Below are positions 1 through 36,674 of a stretch of DNA of 64,000 nt, in pieces. The DNA is taken from NCBI GenBank assembly GCA_026745465.1, contig JACYXH010000205.1, positions 690,001 to 754,000 on the forward strand, given 5' to 3'. Source of the DNA: Lota lota. Its lineage: Eukaryota; Chordata; Actinopteri; Gadiformes; Lotidae. The notes under the pieces are model-generated. The model saw only the letters and a list, made by a program, of their open reading frames with translations. It did no database searches and was not told the DNA's origin. The position numbers and the translations under genes were made by a program. The stretch's first letter is position 1; the number at the start of each line of letters is the position of its first letter.

Positions 1-1998
1 ACTTCTGACTTCCCTCCCTTCAGGGAAGTACCGTGACTACCCCCCCGCCCCCCCCAGGGGTGTGATTACTTTCACTGGAGCATATGCACATAACATAGGA
101 TTCACACGCACCACCATCACATGCTCTGCTGCTGGGATTAGCACGGCAGGGAAACCCTTAGCGAAGCGATCATGTGACTATTATATGGTACTCAACAATC
201 TCGATTTGCATACAGTGCTATGTGTTTAACAAAATGACCACAATACAGGGTTGAATCAGTTGGGGTCTGTATGGCATTGGTGATGAGCAGTGACCAAGGG
301 AAAGTTAAAGTTGTAACTTAATGTTGGTTGAAAGCTGAAGTGGGCCCCCCATTAACGCTCGAAAAATTACCAATGATAGTTTGAAGCATTCAAGTATTCT
401 GATGTTATTATAAGGTAATCATACCTTCTGGACAAATTGCTCCTTGCCTGTCCCCTAACTATTAGCAGCCGTAATGACATATGACTTACAATGGAAGTTA
501 TTATCAGGTTCATCACCAGAGCTATGTTCACTCCATCATTCACTTGATTGACAGGCATTATGCAATGAAAAATATGAATCATATAGAGCATGAGTTATGT
601 TTTTGAATCCCTCTTTGCAAAGGATTCAACAGGCTGCCGGAAACATTCCTGCGCATTGGTCGACCATACATTATGATACTGAGCTTCCTGTCCCGCCTCA
701 TCCCAAAGGCACTCTTTTAGATCGGGATCTGGGAACTGGTTAAGGCTGCACAGTTCATCAAATACATAATTGAGGCTTTATGGAATGGTGCAATTTGCAT
801 GTGACAGAGGATGTTATGCAAACAAAACATGTAGGACTGCATAAAACCGCGCATATCCCTTGCAACAGGTCAACCCAATTGTGAAAGTGGGACTCATTTG
901 GTGTTTGGCAGTAAACAACTATACTTTGGACGCTTAAACGTCAACAAGAGAAGCACGGCTGCAATAAGAGTGTGACTATTCTGTCAGGATATGATTAACC
1001 ATCGCGTCTTGCCAAAGGCCTACTCGGAACGCTTTTATATGATGCCCTATTTCTGACGTCCAATCTGACATCAATCGGACACTCAGGAACACTCTACAAA
1101 TAGACATCAACAGCCTGGGCAACGAGATAGAAGCTTTAGCATTCAAATAAACAACCTTTAATCAACCTTACAGGCCACTGGCTATGAATGATGGATATTA
1201 AGAAATACTTATACTCAATACCTATCGCCTCAAGAGTCAACATTCATTAGGCGGGGACTTGGGCTTGTTATAAATTAAAGGTGCAGTGCAACACATCTCA
1301 GGACTCGATTACAATACCATTGAACAGATACATTGAAAGAATGGGAAATCCAATGACAATGTCCTCTTGTCTTTAAGAAATGAAAACCAATTGTTTCCAT
1401 GTATAAGTGTCTCATCGTCTGTGTGTTGAAATGGTCAAAGATGTTGTTGTGAACAAATCGCTCGAATGCTAATGTTGACCAGCCAGAAAGAGGAGACAAC
1501 AGAAAGTAAAGTGAGGGCGAAGGATCACTGTCACACTCCACCACTTATTGTTCAGCGTATGGTCAAATAAAGTCAATTTCACTTTAGCTTACTAAGCCAA
1601 ATTGAAGTCAAGACAGTCTCAGGAATATGCCCCAGCGACGGTGCCAGCCCCCTGCTGAGAAGACGTTGCTGGGAGCGGTTTGATGCCGTATTAAAGCGTA
1701 AAAATAACACCCAGGCCATGGCCCTCGCAACATGACCCTGGATTACCTTTTTGATTGAGCTATTTAATTGCTCAGCAACCTATACCGTATGTTAAAAAAT
1801 CAAGTTGATCCCAATGGGATGATTATAATGATTAGAGAGTCTTGTTCATTTCCATCTGCAGCACACATGCTGATTTGATGATGTTTTACAAATCATATAA
1901 ACAGTGAATCACATCCTTATGAATAGAATGTAAATGTTTACTCATTCAGAAATTACTCTTCAAATTCATACTTATGTTATGCATATTTTAACTACGTG
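1..1998. other. Intergenic, no gene seen
   Basis: Short frames only, without family matches. A unique stretch at about 1610-1790 ends in homeodomain-like TAATTG motifs and may be regulatory. Confidence 0.6.

Positions 1999-2002
<4 letters not shown>

Positions 2003-2047
<45 letters not shown>
2003..2047. repeat. (CA)n microsatellite
   Basis: About 22 uninterrupted CA units. Confidence 0.97.
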
Positions 2048-2049
<2 letters not shown>

Positions 2050-3460
2050 TTATATTGAAATCAACCATTTAATAAATCCAAAGCTATACTAATGAAACAT
2101 TAAATATTTTCATTGAGGGTTTTAATAACGCACAGCATTATTATACGTAACTGAGCAGTAATCAAGGATGGCCTGTTAATTACATGTACTATTGCACTGT
2201 ACCTTAATTTGTTCTGCTTGTAGTGCTCCAGACGCTATACACGTCTCTGCATCAGTGATCACACTTTTAATTTGTAATTGCTGCGTCCGCAGGCTCAAAC
2301 ATGGAAAAGGAGAGATAGCATGCTTGATATTCCAAATGAAACCTGAGAGAACAGAATGAAAGATGTGTTAATTATACCTGGTACTGTCAAGCACATTGAA
2401 GCAGAGAAATCAAGGGGCTTTCACATCGCTGGGATTCATGAATTCAAAGATGAGGAAATTAATTCTCAGCCCATATTACCTCGATGGACGTAAGTTGTTT
2501 TTCTGCCTGACACATTCCCAAACACAGTTTTTTTGGAGGAATGTTTTCAAAACCTTCAAGTAGCACCAATGGTCACAATCTCCTCTTTTATCATTTTAGA
2601 TTTGTTGGGAAAATGTCACATCCACGTGGACAATCCAAAGAGGCTCAAGTGTTTCTTTAGAAGGGTTGTACTTCTCATCCATATTAATAGACATGGGCCT
2701 TGGTTTGGCTATATTTGTTGTTGCCGGGGTAATAACGGGAGGAGTTGTAATCTCTTCTTGATACTAATCATAGCCCCCAATGTAGTGAGGTCATCTACCC
2801 AGCGAAGGCACACAGGAAGTTCTCCCAGAAATCAGCAGAAGTCATAGCAGTAGGCAATTGTTCCTGGACTTGATCGCTCACTATTAGCACAATAGAATTC
2901 TCTACATCTCGATCAGTCATTCTGAATAAGCTCCATTTGTAGAATCTGAATATGTTTGATTGCCAGTACGTTTTTACGAACAACGAATATGTCATTAAGT
3001 ATCATTACTATTAATTGAGTTAATTAGCAGATAGTTTCCTCCAAACTGTCTTGGGTGTATTCAGATGCAGGTCACTTAGTAGCAGGTAGGATGCTGAGGA
3101 GGTTTCAGACATTCCCAATAAATATAACCTCCTTATCAACGGGGACTAGCATATGAGTCTTACATATCATGTAACAACTGCACACGGATATGGAATAATA
3201 CCGAAAAGTCTGAATATCTGTCTTAAAGCCTTAAAACCAATGTGATTAAATAAATAAAACCTGGACTTGGCAGTGGCAGATGAAGTTCAATGTGAACAGG
3301 AGATAGGAACATAGGTACATTAGACTACAAGGTTAATACAACGAACACAGCGCATATCTCAGGATCAATTGGGAAGTAATCCCAGAGCCATGGTTTTCAT
3401 GATTTATTCGTCACTTTTGAACTTCAAAGGAGCAGAATGAGGAGAAAGAATAAGACAAAG
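2048..3460. other. Intergenic, no gene seen
   Basis: AT-rich single-copy DNA. The open frames present, such as at 2533-2847, have no recognisable protein pattern or splice context. Confidence 0.55.
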
Positions 3461-3463
3461 ACG

Positions 3464-3682
3464 AAGAAGAAGATGAGATGAAGAAGAAGAAGATGAGAAG
3501 AAGAAGTAGAAGAAGAGGAAACAGAAGGAGCAGAAAAAGAAACAGAAGACGAAGACGAAGAAACAAAAGAAGAAGAAACAGAAGAAGTAAAAGAAGAGGA
3601 AACAGAAGAAGAAGCAGAAAAAGAAACAGAAGAAGAAGAAACAAAAGAAGCAGAAGAAACAGAAGAAGAAGTAGAAGAAGGG
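3464..3682. repeat. Degenerate (GAA)n purine tract
   Basis: About 220 bases are almost purely A and G on the plus strand, with imperfect GAA and GAAACA units. All three minus-strand frames stay open by composition alone. Confidence 0.9.
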
Positions 3683-3912
3683 CAAGTGTCTGATGTCTGC
3701 GGAAAGGTAAAAGACACGACAGTAGAGGACGACCTCATTGGTATGCACCTTGGTGGGCGAGCCACTTGCGAGGGCATATTTTTAGACACCTTGTTGAACG
3801 GGGCTGACTTTAATCTTGCTTTGTACAACCGCCATCGCTATATACCGCAGATAAAGAAAAAGTGAAAAGAAGATAGCAGAATTTGGGGGGACTTCTTGGG
3901 TTTTGATGTAAT

Positions 3913-3929
3913 CCCCCCCCCCCCCCCCC
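3913..3929. repeat. Poly(C) tract
   Basis: An uninterrupted run of about 17 C. Confidence 0.9.
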
Positions 3930-4149
3930 TTGCTGTTCTAGAACTACTGAACTACTGTCGCTACCACCCTGTCCTCCACCTATGTTTGTGTCGCACGGCA
4001 CTAGAGCGCAAGCTCTAAAGGTCAACACCGGCATTTCCGACTTGCCACCTTAAGTTTTCCGTTGAGTGTTTAATTGCCACAGGAGTTGGCGGGGTCATGT
4101 CGTACACCTCAACAGCCCCCCACATACCCCCTGGATTATATTTCCACCT

Positions 4150-5610
<1,461 letters not shown>

Positions 5611-6278
5611 TTGTTGCGTTTGGGGACAGGGCAAAAAGAGAGGAAATGTGTCGAACATCAAATGACACCGTCTTACCTTTCCCAGACGCCCGTGTGTGTG
5701 CTCTCCATTCCAGTTTCAAGTGCCTTTACATCACAGCAACACTCCGGTACACTCTTCGAGAAAAAACATTAACACATGTTTCTTCCACAGATGTCTTTAG
5801 GAATAAAGTCAAGAGTGCGTGGTGTTCCTTTTCATCTCAGATGTGTGTGGTGTGTAATCTAAAACCGTTGTTGTGTGCCATTTGGCTGCCTTTTAAAGCC
5901 ACGTAACATCCAGAAATAGCCAGAGATAGTACGCAGCACTGTGGGCAGTGATAACAATGTTCACACTGGTAGCAGGGTACACCACTATCACTTCCCTTGA
6001 CCCATTGCTTTGGTTTACTTGTTAAACTAGGGACAAATATATATATATATATATTCTTAGAATGTACCCAACACATGTCCATGTTTTGCCATATGGGTGT
6101 TGTAGCACAGTGTTTTCTTGGTTAACATCTGTGTTACGAACATTGAAATTACACAGCTCTCCAAAGAGAATAACCTTGACAACATGGCATTTAGAGAAAA
6201 AACAACATCAAGAACACGACGACTTACGGATTACTAAGACCAGACAATAGGACCGACCAACGATGCAACATACATATA

Positions 6279-6281
<3 letters not shown>

Positions 6282-6321
<40 letters not shown>
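6282..6321. repeat. (TA)n microsatellite
   Basis: About 20 TA units; a shorter TA run lies near 6038-6054. Confidence 0.9.
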
Positions 6322-6323
<2 letters not shown>

Positions 6324-6399
6324 GCCATTGTTTGTTTGCTGTACATATATTTAACTATTGAACTATTCACAATGTACAGTACCATATTATCATGCTCTT

Positions 6400-6560
6400 A
6401 TTTTTACTTTCTTTCATTTCTTTCTTTCTTTATTGTATATACTACTTAGTACCTGCACTGTCGAGGAGAGCTTGGAACACATGAATTTAATTGCCAGCAA
6501 TGACTGCTACTGCATGTTTTGTTGTGTATTTGACTAAATAAAGAACTTGAACTTGAACAC
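6400..6560 (+). mobile_element. Retroposon 3' end, fish LINE/SINE-type tail
   Basis: The block has the common fish repeat layout: CTGCACTGTCGAGGAGAGC, then GACTAAATAAAGAACTTGAA and a short AACTTG-type tandem tail. Tails of this kind end CR1/L2-like retroposons. No coding part is present. Confidence 0.6.
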
Positions 6561-7420
6561 ATGTGCAATGTATTTCTCTCACGTAAGTGTATAACACCAA
6601 GCATCAAGGGAGAATCAAATAATTACACTGAATTATTATACGAATTATGGTATAATTGTTTTTGGTGTTGTGCATACAAAAGCAAAAACACAACTCAAAT
6701 TACATCTATGATTTCCCTTGTTATTCAATGTTTTAATTGCTTCCAGGGTTGGAAAGTGTATGGTGCGATAAACAGTGATTAGTTATGACAAATAACCATA
6801 GAAGTACTTTGGAATGATTCACTAACTGTTGTAGACCTAACAGCGGTGGGCCACAGAAGATATACTTCTAAACAGTGGCGTCGTTAAGCCTGGGCATCTG
6901 AGGATACTACCCCGAATGTTTTGATGAATAACCCCCGACCAAATTTTTGTTCATCTCTCATTCATGCATCAAAGCCTCCAAAATAATGTCGTTGTTCAAA
7001 AACGCAAGTACGTTTTGGGTCCTCTGTATGTCATTCAAGCAGATCTACTGCTATCAACTTGTGTCTCTTAAAAGTTAACTTGTGTCTTGTACATTGACAA
7101 TGTTTTACATTTTTCTTTATAAATGTTCCAATACCCATACGTATTTGTTGTAATAAGACTTTTTTCATTTACTTGGATAGGAAGTGTGCCCCTGGTATTT
7201 GTGCAAAATGTTAAACCTGGATTCATAATGTATGAACTTATATCTGAATGTATGTATATGTGCATTTGAAACATTCTTTCAAATTTTGAAGTTGACTCCT
7301 GTTAGTATTATAATATTATTATAATAATAGTTATGAGACAAATATCTCTCCATTAGAATAAGTGGGAACCTGTTACAGGGCTTGACATTGCACTACACTG
7401 CAGGAACTGTATCTGACTAT

Positions 7421-10462
<3,042 letters not shown>

Positions 10463-10618
10463 TCAAGGCGGATAGTGAGGGCTCTTGAAGGTACCAGACT
10501 GGATGTGAACATCTGCTGAAACAGAGTCGGCTAACAACAGCTCCCCTTCAACACCATGTGACAAGGCGTCCACGTCATCGTCCGAGGTAGCGGGATGAGT
10601 CAGGATAATCCTCGGGAT
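10463..10618 (-). CDS. Candidate terminal exon, 51 codons and stop
   Basis: An AG acceptor (CCACCAG) before 10618 opens a phase 0 frame that reads IPRIILTHPATSDDDVDALS and runs 51 codons to a TGA at 10463-10465. It would join in frame to the exon ending at 11564, giving a short protein with a single PDZ. The acidic, low-repeat composition looks coding, but the family is not recognised and no second PDZ is seen between this exon and the module. It could instead be chance or part of another gene such as an mlip counterpart. Confidence 0.38.
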   Translation of the reverse strand: MPRIILTHPATSDDDVDALSHGVEGELLLADSVSADVHIQSGTFKSPHYPP

Positions 10619-10724
10619 CTGGTGGATAGTTGGCATGCTTTAGAAACAATATTCTGCTATATGAAGGTCAAACATGAGTTTTGTAATTTGTAGACGCTTT
10701 CGAATATGTTTACCCCCCCCCCCC

Positions 10725-10726
<2 letters not shown>

Positions 10727-10760
<34 letters not shown>
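10727..10760. repeat. (CA)n microsatellite after poly(C)
   Basis: About 17 CA units directly after a run of C at 10713-10724. Confidence 0.93.
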
Positions 10761-10762
<2 letters not shown>

Positions 10763-11563
10763 ACGGTTGTAGGCTATGTGCTGCTTGCGTTTAGTTTTTG
10801 CATCAATTTGTCCGTCCCGTCTCTTTCTTGGGCGTGCCCATGGATGTGTGTGTCGTCTGTGCAGACATCCATGTTAAACCGTGGGGAGAACGCCCTGGAG
10901 ATGGAATGCTTCATATTTGCAGAGAGTGGCGAGCAAGTGGGAGGGACTCAAAAACCTCCATATTTCTTCTAGCCTCATGAGACCATCAACATATTCAAGT
11001 TTGCGTTTGGTTTCGTAATGAATATAAGTTGCTGGACAGTAATCTGACGTTCGTAGCTCACAGAAAGTAGGAGATTGGCTCACTTACCGGATGCTGTCCC
11101 ATAATACTCAGCATCCGCTGCTAGACAACCTCGGTGGTGATTTGTGAGAGGGTTGATTGGCGAGCTGCTAATTGGTTGTCTGTGTGGGTGTGCCTTCTGT
11201 TGATTGGTTTACCGGCTGGAGTATAAAGTAAGGCAAGCCAGTAGAGGCACCTCAATCTCGCTCACCGAGAGGTGTGTTTCAAGCCAATGAGTGCAATGTT
11301 AATAAATGTATTACCCTCCATTTATTTCCTTGAGGATTGCACTTTCTTGAGGCTGACAAGGAGGTGAACATTTTACGGTTATAGTTCCCCCGAGAATAAC
11401 CTCTATCAGATTCTTGCTGAGAATACTTTGAGATTTTATGGTTAAATCAAATCGGAGAAATGTGACTCCGTTGGAGGCATAATGTAGAAATCATCCGTGA
11501 ATTAAAGAAAAAGCGAAAACGAAATGATGAAATACCCTTTTGGTGGGGGGATGTAGTACTGAC

Positions 11564-11662
11564 CGTCATGGTGTTTTTCTCCCCTTCAAACGGGTTTGTT
11601 ATCGTCCGCGCGTCTGGCTCCCGTTTGAATAACTTCCAGTTTGGTTCCATCTCCAAATCAGA
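11564..11662 (-). CDS. Candidate exon downstream of the PDZ module, 33 codons
   Basis: The exon runs from GTTGCAG acceptor to GTCAGT donor and is 99 nt, phase 0 at both ends, so it joins in frame to the PDZ exon that ends ...KMLPIQ. It encodes SDLEMEPNWKLFKREPDA and then a polar stretch. In Scribble the corresponding place is the linker between PDZ1 and PDZ2. No homology is recognised; support comes from splice sites, phase and spacing only. Confidence 0.42.
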
Positions 11663-11892
11663 CTGCAACGCAGGAGGAAGGAAAACAGGTAGCTAAATAT
11701 TAAAGGGGTGTGGATGAAAAAAACAACCTGTGCTAGCTGTTGTGGCTAACCACTTACATTTCCATTACAGACAACAATATCGATCCTCCCGGGCATGTTA
11801 TCCACCTTGGGCATTTGGCATCCCACATCCTCGTGGTGGAATCGTTGTTGACTCAACTTTACACCCATCTCCTGGTTGTCCTGGATACAAAC

Positions 11893-12731
11893 CTGGATTG
11901 GCAGCATCTTCTCTCTAAGCACTTTCATCTTAATGCAACTTCCTGCATGCCTGAGGGCACTGACAGCTTCGTGGTGGGCCATCCCCTGCACGTCAAGTCC
12001 GTTCACCTGGATGAACCGGGAACACACCATACTTCAGGGCAGGTGGGAGAAAGTAGGAGCTAAAATTTTAGGGTTGATTATTAAACCCTTGCACGTGTAT
12101 TCCCTGCCAAGATTAATCCCCCCCCCCCCCCATGTCAGTCTATTTTATAATAATATTAAAAAGATTGATCATTTTGTTTAGCATTTTCTTTCAAGTAGCC
12201 TACCTCCCTCTGGATTGTAATATAGCTTGTGTCAGGATGCCCTCTTCAGGTCAAAATGAGAAACAGCTGTGTCTCAAGATAATTCGAAAAAAGTGAGAAC
12301 AGCCAAACATAGTCACTGCAACATAACTTGTATTTGCCCCTGTTGTGTCAGTCAGTGAATTTCAAGTCCATGTCAGTAACAGAGATTATGTAAATTAAAC
12401 AATAATAATTTCCCCCCAAACCTCCAGCAATCTGTCTCCAACGTGGATCCCTGCCTTATCAGAAGGACCTCCTTCAGAAACTCTTGAAATGAAGATGCCC
12501 TGAAACAAAAATAAAATACACACAGACAGTACATCAACCTAGAACAATTTTATATTTCTTTCTTTTAAAGTGAAAATCACAGTGGATTATAGTCTTAGCT
12601 TTAGCCACCTTAAGCCTTTTTGGTGGCTAAACTGAATTAGTGCTTACTTCATCATGTTCTCTGTAGGGCAGAGAACCTTTCCCTCCAGCGATGCTGATGC
12701 CCAAACCGCTGCTCTGATCGCACACTTTGAT
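11893..12731 (-). CDS. Three exons encoding one complete Scribble PDZ1-type PDZ domain
   Basis: Exons 12731-12648 (28 codons), 12499-12422 (26 codons) and 12006-11893 (38 codons) all have AG/GT borders and phase 0 junctions. Read in order they give GLGISIAGGKGS (the carboxylate-binding loop), GIFISRVSEGGPSDKAG, VGDRLLEVNG, then HHEAVSALRHAG and KMKVLREKM, a full PDZ fold of about 90 residues. It is closest, from memory, to the first PDZ of Scribble (GIFISRVSEEGP, VGDKLLEVNG, HHEAVEALRGAG). There is no stop or frameshift. PDZ domains bind C-terminal peptides in cortical scaffolds. The module lies 3.1 kb downstream of the lrrc1 stop on the same strand, where human has MLIP. It may be a separate gene, alternative 3' exons of lrrc1, or a relic that still has open frames. 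Exon and domain calls are strong; gene identity is open. Confidence 0.85.
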
Positions 12732-12935
12732 CTGCAACTACAAAGTTTCTCTCCATTAACAACTACAGCAAAGAGACAACTTTCAGTGTCTTTGAAGCAG
12801 ACTTCAACTTCACAACAGGATAGTCCTACCGCTTCAGAGCTAAAGAAAAACCATACCAGCTCTAACAACACAACAGCTCCTAAAAACATTTTGAGACATA
12901 CAGTAGATCAAGCAGTGAAGATCTGATGCAGTTAC

Positions 12936-13179
12936 TCTTAAAGGCACTTTGGAGACGCGTGGAGGAGCTGGGGCCTGCTCTTCTCTGGGAGACTGGTACG
13001 CCTGGTATACCATGGAGGAGGAAGTGGAGGAGGGGACATCTAAGGCCTTTGAAAGACCTCCACCGTGACCGGCTCCAGGATCTAGAGCTTTGAACCTGGA
13101 TAACTTCCCATCCTCTTGAATGTCCCCCCTTAGGCGGCGAAACACCAGCGTCGTGTCACTCTCTGAAAATGGGTTTTCT
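12936..13179 (-). CDS. Candidate exon directly upstream of the PDZ exons
   Basis: This open stretch runs from an AG acceptor at 13179 to a GTAACT donor after 12936. It ends in phase 0, so it reads straight into the PDZ exon as ...RVSKVPLR + IKVCDQSSGLGIS, which makes a natural first PDZ beta strand. It encodes about 80 residues rich in Ser, Pro, Gly and charged residues (FRRLRGDIQEDGKLSRFK near the start), like a disordered linker. The other two minus-strand frames are closed. The acceptor tract is short and only moderately pyrimidine-rich, and the exon starts with one carried-over base, so its 5' edge is uncertain. No homology is recognised beyond its position, which matches the linker before PDZ1 in Scribble. 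Confidence 0.5.
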
Positions 13180-13407
13180 CTGTCCTTAGAAGGTGGAGAG
13201 GGAGAGGAGAGAGAGAGGGAGAGGGGGGCATATTACCTGTGGTGGTATCAGAGATCAACTCTATCAGAGCTAGGGAGCTAAACTTCATATATATTTATAT
13301 ACTAAACGAATCCATTTGTTTATAACAAAAAATACATTGGATATCGTAATTAAAACAACATGAATTGCAGTAGATCACTTCCCTAGGCCTATATATTGAA
13401 AACAAAC

Positions 13408-13635
13408 CTGGTTAGGGTGGTCCATTTCCTCATCCTTCTTGGGGCAAGAGGAACCCCTCGAGGCGTTCCTTGCCAACACGTGGTCGCTGGCTGGGGACCG
13501 TAGACCACTACAATCAGCCCCAGCATCATCCTGCACCTGAAGCTCTCTGCTCCCTGCCCAACAAGTGAGGGCCGAACTGGGCCAGTGTTGGCTTTCGGCC
13601 GCATAGGACGCGTTAGAGTGAGCGTTCCTACCAAC
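13408..13635 (-). CDS. Candidate linker exon, 228 nt, upstream of the PDZ module
   Basis: The block is bounded by CTCCAG at its 5' side and GTTTGT at its 3' side and is open in two minus-strand frames. One frame ends KKDEEMDHPNQ at phase 0. The other ends in phase 2, which fits the one-base carry-over of the next candidate exon better. Because two frames are open and no family is recognised, this could be chance. It is unusually GC-rich for its surroundings, which favours a coding role. If real, it belongs to the same transcript as the PDZ exons. Confidence 0.33.
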
Positions 13636-15846
13636 CTGGAGACATTCACAAGATAACCGTTTCATGTGCTCAAATAAATAAGAAAAGGATGAAAAATTAT
13701 CAACCAAGCTCATCTTTTCCCAGCTGTAATAACCTACAGGTAGAAAGCAATCTGGGTCCTAATGAATGGGAGCATAAGCTGCACACATTACATGCTAGTC
13801 GTGTCCCTGCATTGCTGCGGTCTCCCATTAAAAGCCCAATTGGCCAGCTGCCATATCAGGGACATGCAGATGGGGCACTAACAGCCCCAGGAGCAAGGGG
13901 GGCAATGCTGCTTATCATTAACTGGAGGGAGGGGGGGGAAACTTTAATTTAATTTGAAAATACCTCATACTGCGTGTGAGGAATTAAAAGGCTGTATCTC
14001 CAAAACCCAAATTGTATTATTCCACTCGGTATTTACCGGATTAACTTTGGCTTCAAAAGCAAACCATTTACATGGTGTTTGTCTGTTGGGGGAACAACTT
14101 TAAAAACTTGTGGGCTCACAATGACACAATAAGACCGAAAAAGGACCAATATTTTCATTGGGGTTATCTTAAGTAGTCTATATTGAATTTGTAAAAGAGG
14201 TTGAGCGCATGCACAAATATGTTGCAGCACATGTTACGTGGGTCGCACACCATACGAGCCACAGACCGACAGACATGCCACACGCGTGCAGAATAAGAAA
14301 CATCAAGAGTGGCTGGGATGAACAGACACAACAGGTTGTCTGAGGGGAGAGAGAAATGGGAGTGAAATGAATTCGGCAAATCAACACCAAGTGGTTGAGG
14401 AACGTAGTAGTTTCGGTACGCTTATCAGGGTATGGAGACTTTGAAGAATATACTCTAATGAGGCACTGCATGACTATGAAGAAATAACAAACTTGTTTTT
14501 GCAAAAATTTGCAGCCATTTTTATTGGATCAGTGGTTAAAAGTTGACCAAATCATTTGGCTCAGCGTCCATGCTATTTCAGAACTGTTTTGTGCAGTTTG
14601 ATCAAAATGGAAATAATCATCATAAGAATAGACATCAAACCAATTTGTATGACCTTTGGCTCACAATCCAAAAAACAAAAAACAAATGTATTCCGTACCA
14701 TAAAATAGCCTTTATGTAATATGCAAGAAACTTTGTTAAATGCATTATAATAAAACTTCTAACAAGTAATTAAAAGAAAGGATCCATCCTTGTCATTTTT
14801 ATCTGCAAATTTTTTTTGTTGCAATGATTATTCTATACAAAACTGGCGGTTTGAAAAAAAAACGTGAACCATTTTGGCATCCATTTGATAAACATTGCAA
14901 AATGACTCCATGAAGCACAGCATAAATTATTATACATATATACCTCAGCCTCATCCAAAGCCCTCTAGTGGACACGCTGTGGTAGTGAGGGGATTTTAAA
15001 CAAATCCTTGAATCCAAAACCATTTAAAATCACCTTAAGATTAGCCCCAAGCTTTAAAAGAGGGTCAACAGAAGACAAGGCCATCAATTCACCCAGCAGT
15101 TCACTTTAAATAAGACATTAGTAAAAACGCATTTTGTTCAATGCTTTTACACTTTTAAAAAGGAAGTGAAATGTACCCAATTTAAAGAAGAGTTTAGAAA
15201 ATCTAAATCTAAGAAATGTGCTATACATTTTATTTACATCCGAGCTGCCCGAAAAGTAAAAAAGTATAATTATTCACAAATGACTATACAATAATCCTCA
15301 ACTCAGTCGGTCCATAAAACCTCCTGTCTTAATGGATCCTCAATAAGTAAAGAGTTACCCAGTGTTTAACAAAGAACAAAAGTATAATACATTTAAAGAT
15401 TCTTGCAATATTATATCGAGTCCTTATAGTGCAACTACCTAACGTATGTCTTTCTTATTTACAGAAAAAGGCCTTTTAAAAACGAGTAAAAGTCTTTTAA
15501 AATATGTCATTTAAAAAGTATCAAGTTTGTGCAGATTATTGCCTTGGAAATTATTCAAAAAGAGAAAAGGCACATGAACCCTGGCCGACTCACAGAAAAC
15601 CATAACCAACCCGGACCGGGCTTAAGATGGCGTAGGTGACTGGTGTTCTGATGTGGACCAGACGAAAGGGAAGGCCACACTGGGGACTGCAGGTCAATCA
15701 GAGGTCAACCCGGGAGGTCGCTCGGAGGGCCTGACGGGGGTGGTGGTGGGGGGAGGGGGGGGGGGGGGGGGGGGGTTGTGCGAGACGATATGGCAATAGA
15801 AACTAAAGGTAAAAGTATTTTGAAAGTTAAAATAAATAAAAGAGGG
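13636..15846. other. lrrc1 3' flank with 3' UTR
   Basis: This holds the lrrc1 3' UTR on the minus strand; a possible AATAAA is the complement of 15229-15234. A unique block at 13730-13930 has E-boxes CAGCTG and CAGATG and may be a conserved non-coding element. No exon is recognised. Confidence 0.5.
15736..15776. repeat. G-rich tract in the lrrc1 3' UTR (C-rich in the mRNA)
   Basis: About 40 bases of almost pure G on the plus strand, 70-110 nt past the lrrc1 stop codon. Confidence 0.9.

Positions 15847-36674
<20,828 letters not shown>

Noticed and set aside
3404-3828. Several overlapping Arg-, Phe- or Ser-rich frames
   Set aside because: A purine tract of GAA-like units keeps frames open by composition alone.
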